A stretch of 64,000 nt of DNA from Bradyrhizobium sp. dw_411 (GTDB taxonomy: Bacteria; Pseudomonadota; Alphaproteobacteria; Rhizobiales; Xanthobacteraceae). The stretch is from contig NZ_JAAVUY010000013.1 in assembly GCF_018449695.1 (NCBI RefSeq), forward strand, positions 124,001 to 188,000. The letters run 5' to 3'. The notes below the pieces were generated by a model. It had not been told where the DNA came from. It did no database searches and saw nothing but the letters and a program-made list of their open reading frames with translations. Below, in pieces: positions 45,546 through 54,830 of the stretch (its first letter is position 1; the number at the start of each line of letters is the position of its first letter). The translations under genes were made by a program, and so were the position numbers.

Positions 45546-46724
45546 ATGGCCGCCGCCCGCAGTCTATTCTCCACCAAGAAGCCGAAGAAGCTGCTACATC
45601 CCTCATTCGAGACGTTGAGCTCCTCGCCTTGGAGCAAATCGACGCGTCGCATGATGAACGATGCGTTCGCCCGCTTCGTCGAGCGCGACGGAAACTTCAT
45701 CGAGCAGTTCCAGACCACGGGCTTCAATACGCGTACCTTCGAACTCTTCGTCAGCGAATTGCTCCATGCGGAAGGATTCGTGCCGGTCGGAAATGACCCT
45801 CAGCCCGACTTCACCGTCGAGAAGGACGGCCTCAAGCTCTCGATCGAGTGCACGACAGCGAATCCGTCGGGCAACGATTCCGGACTGTTAGCGTATCGCA
45901 TCGTAAACGCTCGCGATGCTGACCTGGCCGACATTCGCGATCGTCAGCACAACACGCTGCCTATCCGCATCGCCGGCGCGCTCCGCGCGAAAATGCTGCA
46001 CCGAGTGGACAAGAAGAACGGCGGCAAGGCTTATTGGGAACTACCGCACGTCGCGGGCCACCCGTTCGTGCTCGCCATCCAGACCTTCCACGAGCATGGA
46101 TCGTTGGCGTTCTCCAATGCCGGGGTCATTCGCTATCTGTACGGTATCGAACATCGTCCGTCATGGGACGGCGAAGGAAGTCTCGTTATCGAGACGAACC
46201 GCGTCGAGCAACATAGGCATGAGGAAAAGGAAATACCGTCCGGCTTCTTCAATCTCGAAGGATCGGAAAACGTTTCCGCGGTGCTTTGGACCAACGCGGG
46301 GACGGTGCCCACGTTCACGAGAATGGCGATCACGGGGCCATATCCCGATGGCGATGTCTCCATGGTTCGTTTCGGCAACATGATCGATCACGATCCGAAC
46401 GCTCACATTGCTCTGCCCTTCGCGTTCATCGTAGCCGACGAGGATGCACCGCCCGAAACTTGGGGCACAGGCGCGAATCTTTTTCACAATCCACGTGCGA
46501 ACTGCCCGTTGCCGCTTGGATTGTTCGGGACGGTCACCGACTCGACGTATATCGACGGCGTCTACATGGACACGACGCATGCGGATTTCATCCCTATCAT
46601 GTCCCTCTCCAACTCCTTCCGCGGCCCCGGACATCTCAGGATCGCCGAGCGTCGACGCGACGACATCCTCTCCCAAGGCATGGAGGCCTACATGGAGCAG
46701 TTGCAGAAGGGAACGGCCGGCTGA
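45546..46724 (+). CDS. Possible PD-(D/E)xK nuclease-fold protein
   Basis: A 392-residue protein. Residues 60-105 read like a restriction-endonuclease core: Glu71 in the first helix (LFVSELL), Asp88 in QPDFTVE and Glu101 in LSIECTTA; the position of the catalytic Lys is Thr103, so activity is uncertain. The rest (about 110-392) is unrecognised. ATG at 45546 follows AAAGGATCGCCCC. Divergent XRE regulator 197 bases away. Function inferred only. Confidence 0.55.
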   Translation: MAAARSLFSTKKPKKLLHPSFETLSSSPWSKSTRRMMNDAFARFVERDGNFIEQFQTTGFNTRTFELFVSELLHAEGFVPVGNDPQPDFTVEKDGLKLSIECTTANPSGNDSGLLAYRIVNARDADLADIRDRQHNTLPIRIAGALRAKMLHRVDKKNGGKAYWELPHVAGHPFVLAIQTFHEHGSLAFSNAGVIRYLYGIEHRPSWDGEGSLVIETNRVEQHRHEEKEIPSGFFNLEGSENVSAVLWTNAGTVPTFTRMAITGPYPDGDVSMVRFGNMIDHDPNAHIALPFAFIVADEDAPPETWGTGANLFHNPRANCPLPLGLFGTVTDSTYIDGVYMDTTHADFIPIMSLSNSFRGPGHLRIAERRRDDILSQGMEAYMEQLQKGTAG

Positions 46725-46842
46725 GATGCGGTCAGGCCTCGGGGGTCCTATCGGCCGAGGATTACCCTGCTATGGGACCCTGGCGGTGGCATTGGAATGA
46801 CCGATCGGGATCAAAGTCGCCAGCGCGGCGTCGTTTCGCGGG

Positions 46843-49800
46843 TTAGCCGAAGGCATCGGATACCCATTCTTCGAACCCCTGCCCGTTCTCCCATATGTCC
46901 GTCCCTATCGCATACCGCAAGGCGGTCGCGTTGCGGATCGGAATGTCGCTTACTTCGGCACCCTGTACGAACGCAACGGTTCGACCGATTGGTATGTCTC
47001 CACCGGCCACCAGTCGACAGAGCGGAGAGACAACATGTGATGTCCACTCTACGTCGTGGACGTCGGACGGGTAATCTCGCAGATCCACCACACACAGAAC
47101 GAACGTATCCGGCTCGTCGGCGCACGTTGAGGCCTGAAGCGGTGTCAGCCGAGGCTCGCCCGTGGTCGTCGTCTTCACTTCCAGCTTGTATTCGGCGATC
47201 TTGATTTGCGCAGACAAGTCCTGCGGGTCGTCGCCTGGCTGCGACACCAGAAAATCGTAACCGTAGTCGTCGGGATCGACCTGAAGCCCGCGCGCTTCCA
47301 GGGCTTCCAAGACGGCTTGCTGTACGGCCAGCCCCAGCTTTCTCATCAGATTGACGTTGCGCTGACCCAATCGCGCCTTTTCGACCAGCTCGTCTATGAT
47401 CTGCGCATTCCCCCCGGCGACGGCCACGATCCGCGCCAGGCTGTTTCTGAGTTCTTTGCGGCTCTGCTCGTCGGTTGCGGCAGCGAGCAGTCCGACGTCG
47501 AGCGCGTCGAGTCCGAAATGGCGAACCAGAAGCTCGGCGCCGAGAGGATTGTTTCGAAGCCATCCCGGTTCGAGCAGATCCGCCACGAGCGCCGTCGTTG
47601 CCGGATGATGAACGACTTCTCCATCCTCTTCATGCGGAATCCATGGTTTGCTGCGCAGATCGCTCAACCACAGCGAAGGAGTCAACGTGACGGACTTCTC
47701 CGCGCCGTCCACGCGTATCGGGAGTTCGACGGTTGTTCGCCACGAATCGTCGGTTGGAGCGACGTAGCACACGAGCAGTCCGAGAAGCGCACATGCACGC
47801 TCACGCGTTATCCTGCAGTACTGAATGAGTTCGGGTTCCAGAAGGGCGATTTGCGCGAATTTCGTGACGCGCAGCGTCGCGCCGGCGAAGTCGACCGGAT
47901 CCGCCGAAATCGGCTTGATGCCGCGTTCCTGTATTTCCTCCCGTTCGCTCGTGACGATCAGACCGGCGTGAGCGATGTTCCAGGTGGACAATGCGTTCAA
48001 CAACTCCGAACCGCCTGCCGCGTAGCGCTCGTGTAGAATACGACCCGGGGGATAGGCAGACGCGAAGGGGCGCGCGGCTTCCGGCCACGAAGACACCGGC
48101 AACACCATCGTTCGTCGCCGGCCCGGCTTGTATGACGAGCCGTCCGCTGCAAGGATCGGGACGTTCCAAGCCGCGTTCTGCGCGGCCTGGCCGCTGCTCT
48201 CCCAAAGGTGCAACAGCAGATCGATGCTGGCTCCGACGGCACCGCTCTTCTCCTCGGGCACCTTCTGATCTTCAGGCAGGGAGCCGCCGATCTCGCGAGA
48301 CAATCGGCCGATGACCTCGTCTTCGACCAATTCGCCGTTCGTCGCCTCCTTGATCGCGAACAGTGCGGAGGCAAGATTCTCCGCGGCGACATGTCCGATC
48401 AGATCTTGGTCCAGCACCTCGGCCGCGATGTCGATCGCCATGCTCGCCGAGATCGTCTTGATCCTTTCCGGAACGCCGCCGTCTATGCGCAATTCTCCGG
48501 CATCGCGCAGTAGACCGTTTTGATCGGGAAGAAGCCCCTTGACGTTCGACTTGGTAACGCCGCTTGCTTCCCATGTCTTGCCGACCGCTTCGAGATAGAG
48601 CGACAGCCATTCGACCGGGTCGCCTTCCACGTTCAGATCTTCGAGTTTCGTCACGTCCTTTCGCGCACGGGCTCCGACCGTTTCCAGGTCGATCCAGGAG
48701 AGCTTTACTCCGAGCGCTTCCCAACTCTCGACCACCTCCGACCACCCCTCGGAGGTCGAGCGTTCGGGAGGGTCGGCTTCCGTACAGCTTGCTGCGAGCT
48801 CCCATAGCTCACCGTGAGTGAGCCCAGGTTCGGACCGGCGAATGAAATCCGCGTATGTCGCGCCATCCGTTTCGGACGAACAAGGGACTTTCTCGCCTCG
48901 CGCCGTCGAGACCAGCGGTAGACTTGCCAGTTCCATAGCGGTCTTCGAAAGAATCTCCGACCATACGCTCGCTGTGTTCCCTCCGACCGCATCGCCCGGC
49001 AGTGCGAGGTGAGCGATGCGGAAGACGTTCTCCCATTTCTCGAGGTTGCCTTGCTTCATCAGGCCTGGGAGGGATGCGAAGGCGTCGCGCAACGGACGTT
49101 CCTGGTCACCCTTCAGATAGATTCCACGTCGCTCCTGCTCGACGTCGAAATTGCCGTCAATGATCACCCATCCCGGCAAGATTGGGCCGCCGAGAAGCGG
49201 AAGTTGACGGAAGATCGACGCAAGGTTCGCCGGCTTGTAGACGGTCCAGGACTCTCCCCGTCGCGCGAGCGCCACCACCATCGATCCCGTCGCGGAAAAC
49301 GTCGGCGATCGGCGTATGACCCGCCATTCACCGTCGCTGTCGTCACTCGCTGTCTTCGTGACTCGGAATTCAGACGGCTTATTCAAGAACCTCGATGGCT
49401 TTGTGGCCGACTCCAGGCGCCACACGACCTCATGCTCCCCACGCCTTATGACAATCTCGCCCAGCCGCCGGCATGTGGCGAACAGGAAAGGTAGAGCCTC
49501 CTCGAGCGCCTCCAGCCCGGCCAGCGCTATTCTTTCGTCATCGACCTCGTATTCGAAAGATGCGGTCAATTCCTGTTCGAGATTTTCTACATGGCGCGTG
49601 TGTCTCAAGGATTGCTGCGAGTCCTGTACGTTGCGGAGAAGCACTTCCTCGTCGTTCGGCCGGTCAAGATTCACGTCGAAACCGCGATATGTGCCGTCGA
49701 CCTCGAGGATGCCGCGCACGCTCACCCGCTCGGATAGGACATGCGTCACTAAAAACCCGGTACCGAAGCGACCGGTAGTTTCCGCGGACATGAAATCTTT

Positions 49801-50109
49801 GCTTGAGCCTCCTGTCAGAAGGGCGGCGAAGTCGTCAATTGTGAACGGCGCGGCATTGTGCTCGAACCGCAGTACGCCGTCTCCATATTCGAAGGTGAGG
49901 CTCATACTCTCTTGGCCCGCGCGCGTCCCCGCATCATGAGCGTTCTGAATCAACTCGAAAGGCCAACGCCTTGCGGACATGTCTGGATCGCTTCTCGCTC
50001 CCGAGACCTTCGTCCTGATACGAAGTGCGATCGCCTTGAAGACTTTCTCGTTGACCGTTTCTTCAAGCCGAGCAACGAGTTCGAGCCCTAGGTCGGTTAT
50101 CTCATCCAC
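46843..50109 (-). CDS. Large Hsp90-like (GHKL) ATPase with C-terminal DUF3883-like nuclease domain
   Basis: A 1088-residue protein. The GTG at 50109 is chosen because GGAGG lies 5 bases before it. The N-terminus is a sacsin/Hsp90-like ATPase: N-box WPFELIQNAHDAG, the FEHNAAPFTIDDFAALLTGG loop and GRFGTGFLVTHVL. A long middle region of unknown fold follows. The last 150 residues contain YGYDFLV then YKLEVKTTTTGEPRLTPLQA, the DUF3883 pattern of PD-(D/E)xK nucleases found with restriction and defence genes. ATPase plus nuclease in one chain argues for a DNA-targeting defence protein; no trigger is known. Confidence 0.8.
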   Translation of the reverse strand: MDEITDLGLELVARLEETVNEKVFKAIALRIRTKVSGARSDPDMSARRWPFELIQNAHDAGTRAGQESMSLTFEYGDGVLRFEHNAAPFTIDDFAALLTGGSSKDFMSAETTGRFGTGFLVTHVLSERVSVRGILEVDGTYRGFDVNLDRPNDEEVLLRNVQDSQQSLRHTRHVENLEQELTASFEYEVDDERIALAGLEALEEALPFLFATCRRLGEIVIRRGEHEVVWRLESATKPSRFLNKPSEFRVTKTASDDSDGEWRVIRRSPTFSATGSMVVALARRGESWTVYKPANLASIFRQLPLLGGPILPGWVIIDGNFDVEQERRGIYLKGDQERPLRDAFASLPGLMKQGNLEKWENVFRIAHLALPGDAVGGNTASVWSEILSKTAMELASLPLVSTARGEKVPCSSETDGATYADFIRRSEPGLTHGELWELAASCTEADPPERSTSEGWSEVVESWEALGVKLSWIDLETVGARARKDVTKLEDLNVEGDPVEWLSLYLEAVGKTWEASGVTKSNVKGLLPDQNGLLRDAGELRIDGGVPERIKTISASMAIDIAAEVLDQDLIGHVAAENLASALFAIKEATNGELVEDEVIGRLSREIGGSLPEDQKVPEEKSGAVGASIDLLLHLWESSGQAAQNAAWNVPILAADGSSYKPGRRRTMVLPVSSWPEAARPFASAYPPGRILHERYAAGGSELLNALSTWNIAHAGLIVTSEREEIQERGIKPISADPVDFAGATLRVTKFAQIALLEPELIQYCRITRERACALLGLLVCYVAPTDDSWRTTVELPIRVDGAEKSVTLTPSLWLSDLRSKPWIPHEEDGEVVHHPATTALVADLLEPGWLRNNPLGAELLVRHFGLDALDVGLLAAATDEQSRKELRNSLARIVAVAGGNAQIIDELVEKARLGQRNVNLMRKLGLAVQQAVLEALEARGLQVDPDDYGYDFLVSQPGDDPQDLSAQIKIAEYKLEVKTTTTGEPRLTPLQASTCADEPDTFVLCVVDLRDYPSDVHDVEWTSHVVSPLCRLVAGGDIPIGRTVAFVQGAEVSDIPIRNATALRYAIGTDIWENGQGFEEWVSDAFG

Positions 50110-50343
50110 GACTGCCTCCGGTAGCGAAGAAAGCGGTATTAGAAGGGTCCTTTCCGCGCTTGCCCTCTGTGGCGCTACGATCGGGCTGCTCTGTGACCCA
50201 AACGGCCATTTGCACGGTAGTTCGAAGCGACGGCTGCCGCTCAACCCTGACCGAGGCCGCGACGCGCCTCCGCTTCTTGACCGGTACTCTCACAGGGTTC
50301 GCTTGACTTGCAACCAGGAAATGAAGATAGTTTGTGCCATAGC

Positions 50344-50712
50344 ATGGAGCGTGCGATGGCTATTTTGGTTCGCGGAATCCTGCTCGGGACATTGCTTTCC
50401 ATTTGCGCCCTTACGCCGAGCTTCGGTCAGGAGCGATCCCCTTCGACCGACTGGCTCGCCCAATTCCGACAGTCTCACCAATCGCGAAATTTCACGCCCG
50501 TCAATCTCACGGTTCTCGGTGAGACGATGAAGCGGAAGCAGCGGGAAGGCGATCAGGTGGCATATTGGACCGCTTGCGGAGGCAGCTACAATACGTCAGG
50601 CTGCACAGCCTGTGGGCGGCACACCGACTATCTTCGCCCTTCGCAGTGCGTGTCATGTCATAGCTGCGGAAATGGGTGTCCTGACGACAGCCGGATCCCT
50701 GGTGGTTGTTGA
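50344..50712 (+). CDS. Small exported cysteine-rich protein
   Basis: A 122-residue protein (or 118 from 50356) with a signal peptide (AILVRGILLGTLLSICALTP) cleaved near TPSFGQ. The mature part is short and ends in a dense cysteine cluster (TACGRHTDYL, then QCVSCHSCGNGCPDD) that could bind metal or form disulphides. No family recognised. Divergent from the Hsp90-like ATPase gene. Confidence 0.55.
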   Translation: MERAMAILVRGILLGTLLSICALTPSFGQERSPSTDWLAQFRQSHQSRNFTPVNLTVLGETMKRKQREGDQVAYWTACGGSYNTSGCTACGRHTDYLRPSQCVSCHSCGNGCPDDSRIPGGC

Positions 50713-50761
50713 CGGGATTGCCTGCTTGAGCGCTTCTTAGTCGGTCTTCACTTCCGGCCCT

Positions 50762-51346
50762 CTAGAATGACAGTTCGAACTCGTAGAACGGCTTTTTGGT
50801 CGCCGCTCCTGTCGGCGGAAGTACGCATTTCCCGTCGTCCCAATAGGATTTGCCGAAGCGCGAGTCGACTGCCTCGTGCATCGCGTAAAGAGTCAACTTC
50901 GCGACTTCCACTTTGCCGCTCTCCATCATTGTCTTCATCACTTCCGCCATGACGGAAGCTGCGATATCGTGATCGTACTTTTCGTTTCCCGGGATGCCGC
51001 AGTGCTTCATGTGGAACAGCCAGTCGTGCACGATGAATGCCGGTGCATACCCCCAGGGTGAGTAGTTTCGAAATATCCACAGAGGACGCGGGATTGTTCC
51101 GAAATCCGTAAGCATCCGCCCCGGCTTGATGACGTCGCCGTTGTTCCTAGTGAACGTGAGCGGATCTTTTTCGTCCGGAATGAAAACGAACTTGTCGGGC
51201 TCCCACCATTGAACAATGATCTTGCCTTTCAACGTTCCGGCTTGAAAATCTTCGTAAGATGCGGCGGAAACACTACCCGGTGAAGCCTGCAATACGGCGA
51301 AGATCGGAAGACCGAACTTGATGAAACGTCGAAATGCCGCCCCCAT
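50762..51346 (-). CDS. Exported DUF1353 protein
   Basis: A 194-residue protein with an N-terminal signal sequence (FIKFGLPIFAVLQASPGSVS) and the DUF1353 core: LTDFGTIPRPLW, then PAFIVHDWLFHM. DUF1353 is a small domain from phage and bacterial proteins with no established activity. Convergent with the Cys-rich gene and divergent from the protease at 51457. Confidence 0.7.
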   Translation of the reverse strand: MGAAFRRFIKFGLPIFAVLQASPGSVSAASYEDFQAGTLKGKIIVQWWEPDKFVFIPDEKDPLTFTRNNGDVIKPGRMLTDFGTIPRPLWIFRNYSPWGYAPAFIVHDWLFHMKHCGIPGNEKYDHDIAASVMAEVMKTMMESGKVEVAKLTLYAMHEAVDSRFGKSYWDDGKCVLPPTGAATKKPFYEFELSF

Positions 51347-51456
51347 CGCTCCCTCCCGTGGTAGTGGTCACTAGATACAGCAACCTTCGAGCGGAAGCTA
51401 GTCGTCATGGTTGCGGCATCGAGCAACGGCTGGAATGTTGGAGGATCGAAGCGGGC

Positions 51457-52188
51457 ATGTTGTCGAATCTCTGGGACGGTCGCCTTCTCCGCATCGCGAT
51501 GAAGGTGCTTCTAATCTGTACCGCTTGTCAGTTGTCTAGCCCGGGCATCGTGCACGCTGCAGACGACGAAGTGCGTAACAACGGCGGCTCTGAAGATCCC
51601 CTCAAGGCCATCGAGGAAAGCGAAACGATCCGCAGAGATTTCCGGGGCGCACCAGCGCACATTCGGCTTGACGTGGTACCAATTAAACAGGATTCCGAGA
51701 ATAGATGCTGGGCCACTGTCTACGCGATGATGCTGTCGTGGAAGATTGGAAGACAAGTCTCGCCTCAATCGGCTGTTGCGGCGTTGGGCGCTCCCTACAC
51801 CGGTTATTTTGCCGACGATAAGGGGTTGCCGGGCGGTCAGGAACGAGCATTCGTCAGCGCCAGCGGACTGCAAGCGCTACCACCGGCCAGCTACCCCTTG
51901 ACGGACTTTCGGAAGCTGTTGCGAACCAAGGGCCCCGTCTGGATTATCGCTGGGGATGGGATAAGCACGTCGCATGCGCGATTGTTGATAGGCATCTACG
52001 GCAACGACGAGGCCGAGAAGAGAAGTACCTACGAGAATACGACGATGGAGTTCATCGATCCGGCTTCGGGTGCTTACGTCTACGAACCGGCAGTCAAGTT
52101 CTACGAGGTATTCGAGCGCGAAGCCGCTCAAATTGTCGACGAAAAATTGAACGCCCTCGATTTGCGGTGGCAGGTGATCTCGTTCTGA
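51457..52188 (+). CDS. Exported papain-like cysteine protease
   Basis: A 243-residue protein. A signal sequence is best read from Met15 (MKVLLICTACQLSSPGIVHA). The mature part has Cys84 (NRCWATVYAMMLSW), His173 (STSHARLLIGIYG) and Asp201 (MEFIDPASG), fitting papain-like family C39/C70-type peptidases. Substrate unknown. It sits beside two other exported genes of unknown role. Confidence 0.65.
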   Translation: MLSNLWDGRLLRIAMKVLLICTACQLSSPGIVHAADDEVRNNGGSEDPLKAIEESETIRRDFRGAPAHIRLDVVPIKQDSENRCWATVYAMMLSWKIGRQVSPQSAVAALGAPYTGYFADDKGLPGGQERAFVSASGLQALPPASYPLTDFRKLLRTKGPVWIIAGDGISTSHARLLIGIYGNDEAEKRSTYENTTMEFIDPASGAYVYEPAVKFYEVFEREAAQIVDEKLNALDLRWQVISF

Positions 52189-52189
52189 C

Positions 52190-52450
52190 TGCCCAAAGCG
52201 TGGACCCGTTAGCGCGCAACCAAATCGGATCGATGGGGCTTGACGAACGCCAGACTTGGCTGCGAGTTCGTTCAAGTCGGGTTGCGACACGCCAACATTG
52301 CTTGATCTTGTTGAAGAGCCGTTCGATCAAGTTCCGCGCGCGATATGGATACGGGCTGAAGCAGATCGGGCCTTCGCGATTTCGTTTCGGCGGAATGCTC
52401 GCCCAGGCTGCTCTGCCGGGTATCAGTCGTGCGATAGGGACTGCCCCGTG
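52190..52450 (-). pseudogene. IS5/IS427-type transposase remnant
   Basis: On the minus strand, WASIPPKRNREGPICFSPYP, then YRARNLIERLFNKIKQCWRV and ATRLERT, is the C-terminal block of IS5-family transposases. The DDE catalytic Glu is within this block, but downstream the homology jumps between frames (LAAK and IWLRANGSTL blocks in two phases), so the gene is frameshifted and truncated. It partly overlaps the LysR gene end. No terminal inverted repeats were recognised. Confidence 0.75.
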
Positions 52451-53319
52451 AGAAGCGGAGCGTACGCGGCGAGCCTGCGGGATAAGAATTCGGTGAAGAG
52501 CCGCACGCGCTTCGTCTTTCGTGTCTCCCCCTGTGTGAGAAGCCAAAGCGTTCCATGCATGTGCAGGCCGGTGCCCGGCACCCTCACAAGCACAGGGTCA
52601 GCATCTCCAACGAAGCACGGCAGTACAGTCATCCCGAGCCCTTGCTGTACTGCAACGATCTGCGCCTCGCCGTCCGTAGTCCTGAACGGAGCCCCTGTGG
52701 TGCGAACTTCGCTCTCGCTGGCCCATTCCGGGATGCCATGGCTGCTTATGACGATCCACCGAATGGGGTTCGGCGCACCCGCTTGCCAGGCGGCCAGTCG
52801 GTCACGGGAGATGTAGACGCCGCCGAACAGATCCGGTCCCTTCAAGCCGTGAAGATTGAGCGGCAGGGTTTTGCGGTCGTAGACGACGCGGATCGCGACG
52901 TCGGCCTCCCGGTTAGTAAGGTTTGCCAGCTCGCCGGACGACAAGATTTCCATCTCGATGTCCGGATGCAGAACCGCGAAATCGGCGAAGTCCGGCATCA
53001 GCAAGTGGGTCGCGAGGGGCGGCGCCGTCGTCACCCGCAGAAGTCCGCGCACGCTCTGGTCGCGCCCGAACACGCGGGTCTCCAGTTGGTGCGATGACGC
53101 TTCCATCTGGTTCGCGAGGTCGAGGACTTCCTCGCCCGCAGCAGTCAGGCGGTAGCCCCCGGGCAGCTTTTCGAACATGAGCGCCCCGAGGCGCTCCTCA
53201 AGCTGGGCGACGCGTCGCAGCACGGTTGCATGGTTCACACCAAGGCTCTTGGCGGCAGCCCGCACCGAGCCTCCGCGCGAGACGGCAAGAAAGTAGCGGA
53301 CATCATCCCAGTCAATCAT
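52423..53319 (-). CDS. LysR-family transcriptional regulator
   Basis: A 298-residue protein. An N-terminal winged helix (MIDWDDVRYFLAVSRGGSVR, then SLGVNHATVLRRVAQLE) precedes a periplasmic-binding-like effector domain. The ATG at 53319 is chosen by homology. Divergent from the SDR-NTF2-methyltransferase genes, its likely targets. The 3' end overlaps the transposase remnant, so its last residues may derive from that insertion. Confidence 0.88.
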   Translation of the reverse strand: MIDWDDVRYFLAVSRGGSVRAAAKSLGVNHATVLRRVAQLEERLGALMFEKLPGGYRLTAAGEEVLDLANQMEASSHQLETRVFGRDQSVRGLLRVTTAPPLATHLLMPDFADFAVLHPDIEMEILSSGELANLTNREADVAIRVVYDRKTLPLNLHGLKGPDLFGGVYISRDRLAAWQAGAPNPIRWIVISSHGIPEWASESEVRTTGAPFRTTDGEAQIVAVQQGLGMTVLPCFVGDADPVLVRVPGTGLHMHGTLWLLTQGETRKTKRVRLFTEFLSRRLAAYAPLLTGQSLSHD

Positions 53320-53593
53320 GGTGCAATCCAGCACCACACGGTGCGCCTTCCAAAGCCCGTATTGACGAATGGTATAGCCTTTATCCACGAAAATCACAGC
53401 TCGCGGCGACGAGCCCGGTCCTATTCTGACCGGCAACCACCAATCATCATCGCCGGCGGCAACTGCGACCCCGGATCGTTTTCGCACCACCGATGTGCGT
53501 TTTTCCCGACTGACCGTCCTACGACGGCCGCCCTACGTCGAGGTCCTCGGGAATGTCCCCGACGATCGATGGCGGAGCCACGAAGGACAGATC

Positions 53594-54328
53594 ATGGGTA
53601 AGCTCGAAGGTAAGGTTGCGGTCATCACAGGTGGGTCGAGCGGCATGGCGCTGGAGAGCGCCAAGCGGTTCGTGGAAGAAGGCGCGTACGTCTTCATAAC
53701 GGGCCGGAAGCAGGCGGCGCTCGACGAGGCGGTCAGGCTGATCGGCCGCAACGTGACCGGCGTGCGGGGCGACGCGGCCAATCTCGACGACCTCGACCGC
53801 CTCTTCGACACAGTCAAGCGGGAAAAGGGCAAGATCGACGTTCTGTACGCCAGCGCCGGCACGGGCGACGCCGCCCCGTTGGGTCAGATCACCGAGCACC
53901 AGTTCGACACGACTTTCGGCCTTAACGCGCGCGGCACCCTGTTCACGGTGCAGAAGGCGCTGCCGCTATTCAACGACGGCGGCTCGATCTTCATGACCGG
54001 GTCGGTCGCCTCGCTCAAAGGCTTTCCCGGCTACAGCGTCTATGCGGCGAGCAAGGCGACGCTGCATGCGTTCGCCCGCGGGTGGCTCAACGAGCTCAAA
54101 GGGCGGAACATCCGGGTGAACGTGCTGCACCCGGGGCCGATCGCCACGCCGATGCAGGACCAGGTTCTCACCCCGGAGGCGAAGAAGATGTTCGAGTCCC
54201 TGATCCCGCGGGGAACGATGGGGCGTCCCGAAGAGATCGCCGCGGTCGCAGTCTTCCTGGCATCCGACGATTCCAGCTTCGTGAACGGGTTGGAGCTGTC
54301 CGTCGACGGCGGCTTCTCGGCCGTCTGA
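53594..54328 (+). CDS. Short-chain dehydrogenase/reductase
   Basis: A 244-residue NAD(P)-dependent oxidoreductase. The cofactor motif is TGGSSGMALE: the last glycine of the usual TGxxxGxG is Ala. The active site has Ser (GSVAS), Tyr (YSVYAASK) and Lys of YxxxK. C-terminal SVDGGFSAV is typical. ATG at 53594 follows GAAGGACAGATC. First gene of a rightward set with the NTF2-like and methyltransferase genes. Confidence 0.9.
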   Translation: MGKLEGKVAVITGGSSGMALESAKRFVEEGAYVFITGRKQAALDEAVRLIGRNVTGVRGDAANLDDLDRLFDTVKREKGKIDVLYASAGTGDAAPLGQITEHQFDTTFGLNARGTLFTVQKALPLFNDGGSIFMTGSVASLKGFPGYSVYAASKATLHAFARGWLNELKGRNIRVNVLHPGPIATPMQDQVLTPEAKKMFESLIPRGTMGRPEEIAAVAVFLASDDSSFVNGLELSVDGGFSAV

Positions 54329-54358
54329 AATCGCGCCGTCCGAAAACGGAGAGATACG

Positions 54359-54766
54359 ATGACCGAAGAGAATGCCCAGATTGTGAAGAAATTCTTTGCG
54401 GCAATGGGTAGCTACAACGAGCACGATCTGCTGGCGTTAGCTGCCGCAGATATCGAGTGGATCATTCCGGGCGACGGCTGGCCGCTGGCAGGCGCGCACC
54501 GCGGGCACGCGGAGTTGGTGGCCGTACTCAAGAAAGCGTCCGAAGAAGTGGAAACGCAGTACCCGAAGCCCCCCGAATTCGTGGCTCAGGGAGACCGGGT
54601 TATGGTCGTTGGCGTCGCTACGGGAAAAATCAGAGCCACGAATAGGCCGTTCAAGGACGAGTGGGTCTTCGACATTACCGTTCGAGACGGCAAAGTCGCC
54701 CGCATCCAGGAGTACATCGACACGCAAGCCCTGGCGCGGGCCTCGCGGATGGACGCAAGGACCTAG
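54359..54766 (+). CDS. SnoaL/NTF2-like protein
   Basis: A 135-residue NTF2-like barrel (IVKKFFAAMGSYNEHDLLAL, then WIIPGDGWPLAGAHRG) of the SnoaL type. Members are isomerases, hydrolases or ligand-binding partners; no catalytic assignment here. It lies 30 bases after the SDR gene, behind a GGAGAGATACG ribosome binding site. Confidence 0.8.
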   Translation: MTEENAQIVKKFFAAMGSYNEHDLLALAAADIEWIIPGDGWPLAGAHRGHAELVAVLKKASEEVETQYPKPPEFVAQGDRVMVVGVATGKIRATNRPFKDEWVFDITVRDGKVARIQEYIDTQALARASRMDART

Positions 54767-54830
54767 TCAAGCTTGACGAGCGAACTGTGATGGCATGACA
54801 CGATATGTGCCGACCGAATGGAGATCCCTG

